Source: a virus
Virus record (IMG/VR): IMGVR_UViG_3300034168_000273
Span: 1-39,929 of that record
DNA length: 39,929 bases
Strand: one strand, 5' to 3'
Each line of letters opens with the position of its first letter. The first letter of the stretch is position 1. Made by a program: the position numbers and the translations under genes. The notes below the pieces were generated by a model. That model made no database searches and was not told the origin of the DNA. It worked only from the letters and a program-made list of their open reading frames with translations. Shown in pieces: positions 27,632 through 35,900 of this stretch.

Positions 27632-27904
27632 CTAAAGAGGTGCTGGCGTTCCTTCGATTTGGTGCCGTGAAGTAGCCAACTGCTCAACAGCATGGCAGCC
27701 ATCAATAGTCTTTGGCTGTAAACCTTCAGCCCGTAAACGCTTATAGGCAGGCATATCTTTAGACCAGTTCTTTTCCCGCTGGTTAATCTGGGCAACTGAT
27801 TCACCCTTGGTGGTAGTGGAGTTAGAACCTATCTGAACCCCTGCAACCCTGCAACCAAAACAACCCTCAACATCCAAGTACGGATGAGTTTCCCTATGCT
27901 TCAC
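27632..27904 (-). CDS. Conserved small phage protein with two Cys
   Basis: This 90-residue protein begins HPYLDVEGCFGCRVAGVQIG and has NWSKDMPAYKRLRAEGLQPKTIDGC near its end. The GCFGCR pair and the KDMPAYKRLR...GLQP pattern recur in structural regions of actinophages and freshwater phages as an uncharacterised protein. It overlaps the upstream stop by 4 bases, and the fibre-base gene follows. It is probably a minor structural or assembly factor. The CFGC pair may bind a metal. Confidence 0.8.
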   Translation of the reverse strand: MKHRETHPYLDVEGCFGCRVAGVQIGSNSTTTKGESVAQINQREKNWSKDMPAYKRLRAEGLQPKTIDGCHAVEQLATSRHQIEGTPAPL

Positions 27905-28155
27905 GAAATGAACGCCCCGTAACCAGCAGCCACAAGATCGGCTTGTTCCTGACCTTCAACGGTATGCACATGACCACCATGATACGTATAGGAAATCAAA
28001 CTATGGTCAGACGGTTCAGTTTCCTGAAAAGACCCATCAGTCATTTTGAACACATTGCGTCCACGCCTTCCAGGGCGAAGAAAAGCAAAAATCCCTCTCT
28101 CCTCCGGTTCAGACCAATACACAAGATTGTCTGTTGGGGTAATAAATGTTGCCAT
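27901..28155 (-). CDS. Small structural-region protein of unknown function
   Basis: This 84-residue protein has NLVYWSEPEERGIFAFLRPGRRGRNVFKMTDGSF, then HSLISYTYHGGHVHTVEGQEQADLVAAGYGAFIS at the end. The YHGGHVHTV...L.AAGYG ending is a conserved pattern of small phage proteins found just after capsid genes. A head-completion or decoration role is possible. It lies immediately downstream of the capsid terminator, and it overlaps the next gene by 4 bases. Function unknown. Confidence 0.78.
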   Translation of the reverse strand: MATFITPTDNLVYWSEPEERGIFAFLRPGRRGRNVFKMTDGSFQETEPSDHSLISYTYHGGHVHTVEGQEQADLVAAGYGAFIS

Positions 28156-28171
28156 GTCTAGATAATAACAA

Positions 28172-28197
28172 AAGCCCCCGCCTTTCGGCAGGGGCTT
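28172..28197 (-). terminator. Intrinsic terminator after the major capsid gene
   Basis: On the minus strand AAGCCCCTGCC pairs with GGCGGGGGCTT around GAAA, with one mismatch, and TTTTGTTATT follows. It lies 22 bases beyond the capsid stop. It would lower transcription into the tail genes, so that capsid is made in excess and downstream genes are read at a lower level or from another promoter. Confidence 0.85.
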
Positions 28198-28218
28198 CCG
28201 TTAATTCCTTGTCGGAAA

Positions 28219-29202
28219 TTAGGCGTTGTTTGAACCAATGCTTGAAGCTGATTCGATGCGACGCAGTGCTTCCTGACGGAATACTGAGTAACCAACGAAA
28301 TGCTTCCAACCAACTGGGCGGAAACGCTTCAGAAGGTCAGTGATTGTTCCGTACACGATTGTTGGCTGTGAACCGTACTCGCCACCCATTGAGACAGCCT
28401 TGGCAAGAGCCTGTTGTCCCATGATGAGTGTTCCGTATGAGTCACCAGTACCAGCGGCACCTGCACCGTTGAAAGCGTTAGCGAACAGAGGCGCACGTGG
28501 CGACTCCATGAAGCGTACGCCTTCAAACATACCAATTTCACCGTTGTAAAGAGGCATTGCGTTGGTGTACTTGTATGAGTCACGCCAACCAGAAGCGTCT
28601 GTAATACCACGAAGGTCGTACGATACGTCTGGGTGGATGAAACCGACATAGTTGCCACCGATTGTTGGAACGTTAGCTCCACGCAATTGAGCCACTGCAC
28701 GACGGATGTCTTGGGCGGTAATGGTGTCATCAACATCCATGTCAACACGAGCAGCAGCGGTATCTGTACCACCCGTTGCGTAAATGACGTTTGTTCCAGC
28801 CTGAAGTGCGGTACGAGCGATGGTGTCAATTGACAAACCAGCGTTGTAACCAACAGCCTGAGCAGCTACTGGGTCCACAGGGAGGAAGGATGATGCACGG
28901 AGCTTAGCGGTGGTAACAGTTGCGTTACCGTATTCTTCAAGGGTTACTGTGACCTGGCTGTCGCTCATTGAGACAGGGGTTACATCCTCAGCTTCACCGA
29001 GTGGCGTTGTAGCCGCTGCGAGATCTGCGAATACGGTGAACTTCACTGAAGCACCTGGGTTGGTAGCGTTTGTAGCTTGAACAGATGCGAACTGGTCAAA
29101 GTACATTTCTGGACGAAGGGCAAAATATGCCAACTTCTCAAAAGCTACTTGGTCTGTAGATAGGCTTGCGGTGCTTATCTCATTGGCGTAATAATCAGCC
29201 AT
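28219..29202 (-). CDS. Major capsid protein, N4-gp56 type
   Basis: This 327-residue protein forms the capsid shell by the HK97 fold. The N-terminus (DYYANEISTASLSTDQVAFEKLAYFALRPEMYFDQFA) is typical of the N4-gp56 capsid group. The core has SVKFTVFADLAAATTPLGEAEDVTP and the hallmark GFIHPDVSYDLRG (residues 188-199). The C-terminal domain includes YGTLIMGQQALAKAV and KHFVGYSVFRQEALRRIESAS. A TTTAAGGAAAA ribosome binding site precedes the ATG. The scaffold gene lies directly upstream and a terminator follows the stop. The identification is strong. Confidence 0.92.
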   Translation of the reverse strand: MADYYANEISTASLSTDQVAFEKLAYFALRPEMYFDQFASVQATNATNPGASVKFTVFADLAAATTPLGEAEDVTPVSMSDSQVTVTLEEYGNATVTTAKLRASSFLPVDPVAAQAVGYNAGLSIDTIARTALQAGTNVIYATGGTDTAAARVDMDVDDTITAQDIRRAVAQLRGANVPTIGGNYVGFIHPDVSYDLRGITDASGWRDSYKYTNAMPLYNGEIGMFEGVRFMESPRAPLFANAFNGAGAAGTGDSYGTLIMGQQALAKAVSMGGEYGSQPTIVYGTITDLLKRFRPVGWKHFVGYSVFRQEALRRIESASSIGSNNA

Positions 29203-29239
29203 TTGGGGTTTTCCTTAAATTTTAGAGGGGGGGGTTTAG

Positions 29240-29698
29240 TTACCCAAGGTCAATACCCTGGGCTTGTGCCTCAGCAAAAATATCGTAAACCTCTTGTTCA
29301 GATGATGCTTCACTAATCCTTTTATTCCACGACGGTGGAGGAGGGGCTGACTCGCTACCTGCCGCAATCTTGTTAGATTGCTTCCATGCTTGCTTGTCTG
29401 CATCTTCCGACGCTAGGGGTGTAATTAGTTGTGCTTCAACGGCGGCTTCACGGATAGCTTCTGGAGTTAAATCACCATCGTAACCTTTAACGAAATACTT
29501 GGCTTGCGGTGAAGCGGGATCAATTCCTGCTTTAACGAAAGCTAGTTCTCGTTGGGTTGCTGAGAATTCCGCAACTTGTTTGCGTAGCTCTCTGGCTTCT
29601 TTTTCCAACTGCTTCATCCTTGCCCGTACAGGATTCTGTGTGGGTTCGGTTTCCGTTTGGTCGTCGAATTCTGAATCGAAATCTTCGTATTCTGACAT
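29240..29698 (-). CDS. Scaffolding protein
   Basis: From ATG at 29698 (CAAGGAGAG 6 bases before it) this is 152 residues. It is highly acidic at the start (SEYEDFDSEFDDQTETE), helical and coiled-coil-like in the middle (RMKQLEKEARELRKQVAEFSATQREL), and has GIDPASPQAKYFVKGYDGDLTPEAI, then helices at the C-terminal end. This matches capsid scaffolds of tailed phages. It lies just upstream of the capsid gene, as usual. A longer frame to 29719 would place the start in a hairpin and lacks an RBS. No protease is nearby. Confidence 0.85.
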   Translation of the reverse strand: MSEYEDFDSEFDDQTETEPTQNPVRARMKQLEKEARELRKQVAEFSATQRELAFVKAGIDPASPQAKYFVKGYDGDLTPEAIREAAVEAQLITPLASEDADKQAWKQSNKIAAGSESAPPPPSWNKRISEASSEQEVYDIFAEAQAQGIDLG

Positions 29699-29718
29699 AT
29701 GGCACTCTCCTTGGTCCA

Positions 29719-29741
29719 CATCGCACTGGAGGGTTGCGATG
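29719..29741 (-). other. Hairpin in the scaffold leader, near the ribosome binding site
   Basis: CATCGCA (29719-29725) and TGCGATG (29735-29741) form a 7-bp stem. On the minus strand the loop reads ACCCTCCAG, whose CTCC is complementary to the GGAG of the scaffold ribosome binding site about 7 bases downstream. A loop-RBS pairing could regulate scaffold translation. The rest of the 29720-29847 gap also holds a CTGAC/GTCAG hairpin around 29775-29795. Confidence 0.45.
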
Positions 29742-29847
29742 GCTACTTAGTTTTTACACCCCATATTTACGCTGCTGACTAGGGGGGCTGTCAGTAGGTC
29801 TTCCCGTCGGGATCAAACTTAAACTAACACACTTGAAAGTAGTTGTG

Positions 29848-30717
29848 CTACTGCCCTACTGTGCCAAGTGCTGATACACCTTGGCTTGTTGCGAATCCAC
29901 CACCAGTTTCAAATGCGGCTTGGCGTGAACGCTTACGAGCTGCGATTGCTTTACGTGCGTCAGCGTTTGTTCCAAATGTTCCAGAGATTTGTTCTTCACG
30001 ACTAATGGCTTGCTCGCCTTGAAGTGGGTTGAATAGTTCTTGCTGTGCGCTGATTGCGGAGAACCCTGCTTGGGCTTGTGATTCTTCTGTGATGCCAGAA
30101 CGGACAAGGGCTTCTGATTCTTGTGCGCTCAATTGGATACCAGCTTGAAGTTGTGCTTGTGAAGATACGGCTGCGGATTGTGCTTGGCGTTGTGCTTCGT
30201 ACCGGTCAAAGGTTGGTCTGGCTCGTTGAGGGTCAATGAAGTATGCTGCTAGGTCGCCTTCGCCTACACCGTAGAGTCTTTTGAATTCTGCAATAACGGT
30301 AGGGCTGGCGTTTCTTACTGCTTGGTATCCCTGATCTATGCGTCCTTGAAGTTCTTCTGGTGACACATCGTTGGCGATGAGTTGCTGGAAATCTGCGGGG
30401 GAATCGTAAAAGTTCTCTGGCAGGTTCGCTGACTGGAGCCGACGCTTGTAGTCGGATTCCATACGCAGATATTGAGACACTGAAAACTGTGGCTTGTTTT
30501 GGTCTTTGAGGGTTTTGTTGGCAGGAAACCGGTCATTAAAGGCTTTAGTGTCACGCAACTGAATACCAATTTCGTCAATGGTGGAACCAGGGCTAATGGT
30601 TTTATTTGTCCAAAGACCCTTGACAGAACTTAAAAACTCTGCGTCACCCAAACCATAAAATTCTAAAGTGTCCTGAAGAATCTTAAAAGCTGATTCTGTG
30701 TATATTTCATCTGCCAT
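29848..30717 (-). CDS. Presumed internal virion protein
   Basis: This 289-residue protein is helical, with Gln/Ala-rich stretches (FDRYEAQRQAQSAAVSSQAQLQAGIQLSAQESEALV) in the C-terminal half. ADARKAIAARKRSRQAAFETGGGFAT near the end is basic. The first part (YTESAFKILQDTLEFYGLGDAEFLSSV, FPANKTLKDQNKPQFSVSQYLRMESDYKRRL) recurs in internal virion proteins of aquatic phages. The three genes 29848-32938 and the 1,577-residue gene form one coupled run between portal and scaffold. A role in ejection or internal core is likely from composition and place. Confidence 0.7.
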   Translation of the reverse strand: MADEIYTESAFKILQDTLEFYGLGDAEFLSSVKGLWTNKTISPGSTIDEIGIQLRDTKAFNDRFPANKTLKDQNKPQFSVSQYLRMESDYKRRLQSANLPENFYDSPADFQQLIANDVSPEELQGRIDQGYQAVRNASPTVIAEFKRLYGVGEGDLAAYFIDPQRARPTFDRYEAQRQAQSAAVSSQAQLQAGIQLSAQESEALVRSGITEESQAQAGFSAISAQQELFNPLQGEQAISREEQISGTFGTNADARKAIAARKRSRQAAFETGGGFATSQGVSALGTVGQ

Positions 30718-32150
30718 TAGAGGACTCTACCAAATGCTTGTGAAATACTACTTGCCAAAGCACGGGCTTCTTCCCTAGCGTTCTGTGTTTTGTCCCAACC
30801 AAAATTAGCGTCTGAACGCAACTTGACTTCCCATTCGCTTGTGGACATTAGGCGTTTCTTTCCTTCTTCTCCAAAGTCAAACGCTGTTGAGTAGGCACCT
30901 TGGCTCATGTCAATTGAGTTCAAATCTTTTTCCAACACTTTGGATGCTTGTGTTTTGTATGAATCAGAAATGTCTTCAAGGCTTAAACCTTGGTCAATCA
31001 AACTGGACAGATGACCATACTTACCTTTAGCCAGTTCACGTTGCTGACGGACAACATCGTCTGTGACCATTGATCCAGTCAAAACACCGGCAATGGTGCT
31101 GTCAGAAACCGTGTTGAAAAATGATTTGCCAATGTTAGCTACGGATAGGTAAGGACTTGATTTGCGTACCCGTTCAATTGTTGTGGTATTGACGTAGTTA
31201 CCTGTGGCTGGGTCTTTACGGAAGGCTTCTTCATAGACCTTCTGTTTAAGGGTTTCACCTTTCCAACCAAAGTTCATTGCATCTTTAAGGAAAACATTAA
31301 AGTCGGTTTTATCAAATCCAAGATCGCCAACAAGTGATGTGATGTTTTTGACTGTTCCTTCATTTTTAAGTTCAGTAAAAAAATCCGTGTTATCAAGTTG
31401 AGCTGCAAATCGTTCTTGACTTTCAGGAGTCAACCACATTTGGTCTTTAACTCCTGTTTCAAGCAACTTAAAAAGACCAGAGTATTTAACAGGGTCAAGG
31501 TCTAAAAGCCATGATTGTTTTGCAAACATCTCACGGAACTTAGGTTTCCAATCAACTACAACTTTTTTCTTTTCTGGAATCCACTTCTTGCCATCCCATG
31601 TATTTAGTACACCCTTAATCATTTTGGTGGCACCAACTTTTGTAGTGCTGCCAGGCACGGTAGGACCAGTTGGACCAGTAGGGGTAACGGTGGTATCGCT
31701 AGTTATGGGACCAATTGGTCCACCAGCACCAATTTTGTCAACCGCTTTTAATTGGGCAGGAGTAACTTTTAATTGATAAAATCCAGGATTGTCAGTTTGA
31801 CCAGTAGTACCTAAATTTATATTTCCCACCAATGGTGCGGCAAGTTCAGCTGCTGTTAGTTTAGTTTTTGGATTGTCAAATCTAGCCAATAAATCAGTCA
31901 TCGTTTTAGGAACGTCGTACACAACTGCTGGGTTGCCTTTTTTATCAAGACCGTAAGAACCAAACTTTTTTTGACCTTCAATTTGAGTTCTAACAAATTC
32001 TTGAACCAGATCAGCACGGCTTGTTAACGCAGTAGTTGACTCGGCACTTAACCCAGGGGAATCTTGAATTTTCTTTTGCTCATCGCCAATACGTTTGTAA
32101 AGCCAAGACATCCTGTCACGAAATTGTTCTTTGGTTGTTATTTCAGCCAT
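30717..32150 (-). CDS. Presumed internal virion protein with short collagen-like linker
   Basis: This 477-residue protein has a helical N-terminus (FRDRMSWLYKRIGDEQKKIQD), a central flexible linker ([25 protein letters not shown]), then LNTWDGKKWIPEKKKVV, and a helical C-terminal half (KFREMFAKQSWLLDLDPVKYSGLFKLLETGVKDQM, AREEARALASSISQAFGRVL). The start and end overlap neighbours by one base. It lies in the run of virion genes. The WDGKKWIP motif is a small aromatic repeat. Its function as an ejection or core protein is inferred. Confidence 0.7.
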   Translation of the reverse strand: MAEITTKEQFRDRMSWLYKRIGDEQKKIQDSPGLSAESTTALTSRADLVQEFVRTQIEGQKKFGSYGLDKKGNPAVVYDVPKTMTDLLARFDNPKTKLTAAELAAPLVGNINLGTTGQTDNPGFYQLKVTPAQLKAVDKIGAGGPIGPITSDTTVTPTGPTGPTVPGSTTKVGATKMIKGVLNTWDGKKWIPEKKKVVVDWKPKFREMFAKQSWLLDLDPVKYSGLFKLLETGVKDQMWLTPESQERFAAQLDNTDFFTELKNEGTVKNITSLVGDLGFDKTDFNVFLKDAMNFGWKGETLKQKVYEEAFRKDPATGNYVNTTTIERVRKSSPYLSVANIGKSFFNTVSDSTIAGVLTGSMVTDDVVRQQRELAKGKYGHLSSLIDQGLSLEDISDSYKTQASKVLEKDLNSIDMSQGAYSTAFDFGEEGKKRLMSTSEWEVKLRSDANFGWDKTQNAREEARALASSISQAFGRVL

Positions 32151-32938
32151 CAGCCAAGTCCTTTAATTGCGTTGTCAATAATGTTTGTCAAAGTCAAAGC
32201 CCCCATAGCTTGTGCTTCCCCTGGTGCGCCAGTCTTTACGAACTGTTCCGCAGCTACAGAAGCGTTAGGAGCAATGGCTCCACCTGTTCCTTCAGTAACT
32301 TCCATCCTGTTGTATGACTTTACAAACTTGTTGATTTCAGAATCAGAAAGTTGACGACCAAGAATGGAACTAGAAGCCTGACGGAACACAGCAGTCAAGT
32401 CTTGCTTAGGTGTAGTGCGGATTCTCTTGCCTGCGCCTAATGGGGTGAAACCTACTTCGGAAGCCATCAAGGTTTGAGCAGCTTCAATAGTTACACCGTT
32501 AGCGTTTGCCCACAACATCGCTTCTTTCATCGCCGTAAGATCACGTGTGGCAAACCCACTGTTGGAAGGTTTTGAGTTTCCGTATATACCCAACTGTTGA
32601 AAACGATTCAACAAATTACGGCGTTCGACAGGGGGGTATTTTGCTAGTTCTGCGTATGCCTCATCGGAACTGTACTGACCACGTTCAAGAAAACCTTTAG
32701 GGTTAACAAGTTGCTGACCTGTGTACATCCCTGTTTTAGGGTCAAAGAAACTTTGTTCTTCTATGGCAATGGTTTGACCAGGCATGGCTTGCGCACGGCG
32801 TGGGCGAATGGCTTGTCCGGCAGGTAAAGCGTTAGAGGACGAACCGCTAATCATCGGTGCGGTAAGGCTCGGTTTTACATTTGTTGTTTGTCCAACTGGT
32901 TGCCCGTTAGCGTCAAGTTTTGGTTGTTCTTCTGCCAT
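32150..32938 (-). CDS. Presumed internal virion protein
   Basis: This 262-residue protein has an unstructured N-terminal third (PKLDANGQPVGQTTNVKPSLTAPMISGSSSN) with RPRRAQAMPGQTIAIEEQSFFDPKTGMYTGQQLV, and a helical remainder (YPPVERRNLLNRFQQLGIYGN; LTAVFRQASSSILGRQLSDSEINKFVKSYNRME). The order of disordered arm and helices fits ejection proteins. The stop overlaps the start of the 477-residue gene, and the 1,577-residue gene ends 2 bases upstream. No catalytic motif was found; role from context. Confidence 0.7.
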   Translation of the reverse strand: MAEEQPKLDANGQPVGQTTNVKPSLTAPMISGSSSNALPAGQAIRPRRAQAMPGQTIAIEEQSFFDPKTGMYTGQQLVNPKGFLERGQYSSDEAYAELAKYPPVERRNLLNRFQQLGIYGNSKPSNSGFATRDLTAMKEAMLWANANGVTIEAAQTLMASEVGFTPLGAGKRIRTTPKQDLTAVFRQASSSILGRQLSDSEINKFVKSYNRMEVTEGTGGAIAPNASVAAEQFVKTGAPGEAQAMGALTLTNIIDNAIKGLG

Positions 32939-32939
32939 G

Positions 32940-35900
32940 TTATGCCTCTACCTCGTAAGACAATAGTCTTTCATATATACGTGCGAATTCGGGGGTTTCG
33001 TCTTTTAGTGCTACACCGATACTTGCAAGCCAGTCACGAAGTGGTGTTGCTGCAATCGAATCAAGCGATGAGTAGCCAGCCGCAGCTGCGTTAGCCAAGG
33101 CACTGTCACGGGCATCAAGGTACTGCTTCAATGCTTGGGCGACATCGTTGTCGGCAAGGCTTGGCTCGTTGACCATGTTTTTCATTTGAGCAATTTTGGC
33201 TGGGAATTCACCAGGGTTGAACTGTGCAACAACAGGGAAGCCAGGGTACTGCTTGTTGAGTTCGACACGCCAAGACCGCAACCAAGTCCTTTGATTCTCT
33301 GAAGGGTTAGCAGGCAACTGATCCCGCAAAGAACGATACTGGGCTGAAGCTGCCTTATATTGAGCTGCGTCAACTATTTCACGGTCTGTCAAACGGCGAC
33401 GCTTCCCAGTTTTCAACTGGCGGGACCACACTTCAAACGAGAAGTCATCCCCGCCTGGAGCCATGAATCCCGCAACATCGGCGTACTGTGAAAACAGTTT
33501 CCCGTTGGAGCGTTCCCAATCACCGAATTGTTCTGTGGCTTCAAGACCACCAGCAACCGACTCAGTTTTGTTAGACAAGTAAAGTAGTGCGTCGTTGCCG
33601 TAGATTTTAAGGAACCGTTCAACTGCCGTGTCGTAGTTTCCTGCAACACCGTCAGCTCCGATTGAGTTTGGATCTTGAAGTTTCTGGAACTCTTTAACTA
33701 GCTGGGTTGCATAAACATCGCCGGATGCGGTTTCAATTTTGAACTCAGGTGACGGACTGGTCGGACCGAAGAACTGACCTAAAGCCCTCAACCCTGTTAT
33801 GACACGAGCTTTAGATTTGGCATCCGCAAACAACTGTTCTTTCTCGTTAGGGTCAGACAGGTCGTACTCTCCTGATGTTGACAACGCTCGAAGTACATCA
33901 ACATAGGTATTGCCGTAAACACTTTGAAGGTTTGTGGTGTTGGCGTTCCATGCTTCACCCATACGTTTCGCCCACATCGGCACAAAACCAACAGATTCTT
34001 TACGTCCATACGGCAAAAGGATTGATGTGATGTTGTCAAAACTAGGGGTGTCTGGGGCAAGTTTTGAATAAGCAATTTGTGCTACTGGACCGATGCTAGG
34101 GATAACCCCAAGACCGATAGATAGTCGTTTGACTGGTGCCTGCAATGGGGCGTTGACCCCTGTGAGAAGTTCACTGATCCAGCCTGACGCTGGGAAGTTA
34201 AACGAGTATTCCCCTGTTACTGGATCCTTATAGAAGAACCCTTGTCCTTCTTGACCGCCAGTAATGCTGCTGTCGTATTTGCGTCCACCGTCAAATATCA
34301 GTTGGGCTTTACGGATACGGGTTGGGTCTTCAATCATTTTGGTTGCGTAGGTCGTGAGAACTTCACGCCATGCACCGCCGAATGGGACGATAATGCGAAG
34401 CATATCTTCGAGGTTGCTTCTACGGCTTGCATCGTAGAGTAGGTCTTTTGTTTGGTTGAGGGCTACGGCTTTTGCGTATCCGTCAAGCTGGTCAATTGTG
34501 CCAGTTGCCTGAGATGTGGAATCTGCGGCTACATCAGCAAGTTTCTTTAAGGTTTCTTTGTTGCCTACGTAACGTGCTGGTTTCATTCCTTCAGCTTCGG
34601 CTCGTTTGACAATATCGTCAAGCAACTTACGGGCTTCAGATGGACTTAACAGGTCAGCAGTGTCAAGGACTTCTTTGAAATAAAACTGGCGGAATGTTGG
34701 TGACTTTTCAAGAACCTGTACTGCCTTGCCATTAATGCTGGTAAAGAAGAAATCAACCATTTTTCGGCGCAGTTGAGTGAACTCGGTAGAAATGTTTGGG
34801 TCTTTAGCCACCCCCATCTCTGGGCGTTTAACAACCTGAGCAAGTTTTCCGTCGTCACCTTTAGCGTTAAGCAACCCACGCAGAGCATCTGATCCTGTTT
34901 CCCCATCAAAAGCCTCACCTACATGAACAGGCTGGATGATTAGTTTTCTGCCTGGTTCAGAAACACCAAAGGCGGTGTCGTATTCAATGGCTTTAGTTAT
35001 ACGTTCGCCAACAATGATGCCTTCGTATTCTCTGCCTTGACCGTCAAACAAACTAATGATGCTTCCAACTTCGCCGTCACCTTCACGAAGATCTCTAGCA
35101 AAGTTGACATCAGCTGCGTCAATAACTTCACGACCAAAAAGCGTGACCTTTCCGTCAACAAGTTTTGTTAGAGGAACACGATTATGACCAGCAATGATTC
35201 TAAGTTCTTCGTCGCCACGAACAATGGTTTCAACCTTGGAGTTGAGAAGTTTGTCTACCCATTCGTGAAGAAGTTTATCTGGGATGTCATTACCAAGTTT
35301 AATGAAATTATCTTTACCCGTTTTAGGGTCAACATATTTGACACCTGTTTGTAGGTATGTCCTGAACGATTCAGCTGCATTAGCACCCGCTGGCGATGTA
35401 AGCCATTGTTTAACTTTTTCAAGTCTGTCTGTACGGCTTTCAGCGGCACTAAAAATGCGTGACATCCGATTCATTACAGGGTCAATAAATATCTGGCGCA
35501 AGTTAGCGACATAAGCACTAGTGTGGGCATCCCTGTTCCCAGTACGTTCAATTTGAGAGAAACTACCTGTGCGAACCATGCGTTGTTTGGCAAGGCTGCT
35601 GTCTTCCATGTTGCGATAAATGTCGTACGTTAATGACTCATAGAATTTTTCAAACTCAGGACGATACTCTGCTGCCTCTTTACCAATAGCATTGTCAAAT
35701 TCGTTTCCAAGAATGTCAAACTTTCCCTTACGGCGAGTAATCCACATAATCATGTCAACAGGGTCGGTGAAAGCGTTGGCTAATCCGCCCATAGCCATAC
35801 GGGTTTGAGCGTCCATCATGTTACGCATAATGTAACCACCACTAGCAAGCGTCAATGGTTTCCAAATTTCATTCTGTGTGTACTCAGCAAGGATACGAAC

